DNA from: Frankiales bacterium
GTDB taxonomy: Bacteria > Actinomycetota > Actinomycetes > Mycobacteriales > Jatrophihabitantaceae
NCBI GenBank assembly: GCA_025963265.1
Contig: JAOPUY010000235.1
Span: forward strand, 1-5,160
Direction: 5' to 3'
DNA length: 5,160 nt
The notes under the pieces are model-generated. The model ran no database searches. It was not told where the DNA came from and worked only from the letters and a program-made list of their open reading frames with translations. Position 1 is the first letter of the stretch. The number at the start of each line of letters is the position of its first letter. Position numbers and translations under genes: made by a program. Positions 4,758 to 5,160 of this stretch are shown one piece after another.

Positions 4758-5160
4758 TCGCGCGGCCGTCCAAACGCACCACCATCATCGGCGCCGCAGT
4801 GGTGGTCGTAGTAGCCGTCGCCGGCGGCGTGTCCGCGGTCGCGTTGACCGGCAACGACAAGAAAGCCGTCGCCGCTCCCTCGACTAGCGCCCCCGCCCCG
4901 ACGAGCGCGGCGGTCACCACGCCCACCCCGACCCCGACGCCGAAACCGAAGCCGGCCCCGGTCAACCCCCTTACCGGCATCGGCGCGCCGCCGAAGGGCC
5001 CGGTGTTCGCGGTCAAGATCGATGACACCGACAACGGCCGGCCGTCGGTCAACCTCGATCAGGCCGACATCGTCTACATCGAGCAGGCCGAGGGTGGCCT
5101 GTCGCGGTTGGTGGCGGTGTTCGCGACGAACAAGCCCGTCGTCGAGCCGGTGCGTAGTGT
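4754..5160 (+). CDS. DUF3048-type exported or membrane-anchored protein, 5' part
   Basis: The first 135 residues are visible and the gene runs off the right edge. A basic start (RPSKR) is followed by a hydrophobic segment at about 9-31 (TTIIGAAVVVVVAVAGG), acting as a signal peptide or anchor. A Pro/Thr/Ala-rich linker at about 40-70 with a TPTPTPTPKPKP run is typical of a wall-spanning spacer. The folded domain begins at NPLTG (71-75). FAVKID, RPSVNLDQADIVYIEQAEGG and EPVRS match the pattern I know for DUF3048 (YerB-like) proteins: NPLTG, VKIDN, RPQxGLxQADIVYE, EGGxTR, GPVRS. Many relatives are lipoproteins; here no cysteine follows the hydrophobic segment, so this one is not a lipoprotein. 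It is translationally coupled to the LemA-like gene (ATGA) and has its own AAGGAG. The domain's biochemical function is unknown to me. Confidence 0.88.
   Translation, partial: MIARPSKRTTIIGAAVVVVVAVAGGVSAVALTGNDKKAVAAPSTSAPAPTSAAVTTPTPTPTPKPKPAPVNPLTGIGAPPKGPVFAVKIDDTDNGRPSVNLDQADIVYIEQAEGGLSRLVAVFATNKPVVEPVRS

Noticed and set aside
4576..5052. Minus-strand ORF with a GVGVGVG run
   Set aside because: The Gly-Val run is the antisense of the Thr-Pro linker of the DUF3048 protein, which has a strong ribosome site and matches a known domain.

Overview
The window is high-GC DNA with dense genes and strong G/C third-position use. It carries the phosphatidylinositol mannoside (PIM) synthesis genes, so the source is almost certainly an actinobacterium. 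The order thrS (3' end), HIT-domain gene, pgsA (phosphatidylinositol-phosphate synthase), patA (PIM acyltransferase), pimA, then a membrane/LemA-like gene is the order I know from mycobacteria (thrS-Rv2613c-pgsA1-Rv2611c-pimA-Rv2609c). The sequence is not mycobacterial in detail: a peroxiredoxin gene sits inside the block and the last membrane gene has no Nudix domain. I cannot name the genus.

Layout. Bases 1-79 are the last codons of a gene that is probably thrS. It overlaps by ATGA a 191-residue HIT protein (76-651) of the Ap4A phosphorylase-like type. A short tandem repeat (663-720) and a 10-bp-arm inverted repeat (714-739) lie between the HIT gene and a convergent, minus-strand peroxiredoxin of the BcpB type (725-1180). 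The 164-base divergent gap (1181-1344) holds two adjacent palindromes and a -10-like element placed for leaderless expression of pgsA. Then come pgsA (1345-1986), patA (1986-2912, one-base overlap) and pimA (2917-4068, 4-base gap with a strong Shine-Dalgarno sequence). A 16-bp tandem repeat follows the pimA stop directly. A second probable leaderless start opens a LemA-like membrane protein (4188-4757), whose stop overlaps the start of a DUF3048-type exported protein (4754 to the window end).

How the genes work together. PgsA makes the phosphatidylinositol phosphate precursor, PimA adds the first mannose to phosphatidylinositol at the inner face of the membrane, and PatA acylates that mannose. 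Together they give the anchor of PIMs and of lipomannan-type glycolipids. The HIT protein and ThrS are housekeeping neighbours; ThrS-type enzymes can make Ap4A as a side product, which an Ap4A phosphorylase would remove. The LemA-like and DUF3048 proteins form a separate, translationally coupled envelope pair of unknown function.

This is mostly ordinary core genome. I found no clear sign of an undescribed system. The points worth a second look are the bcpB insertion and its flanking repeats, the two leaderless-type starts, the 16-bp repeat, and the LemA-like/DUF3048 pair.
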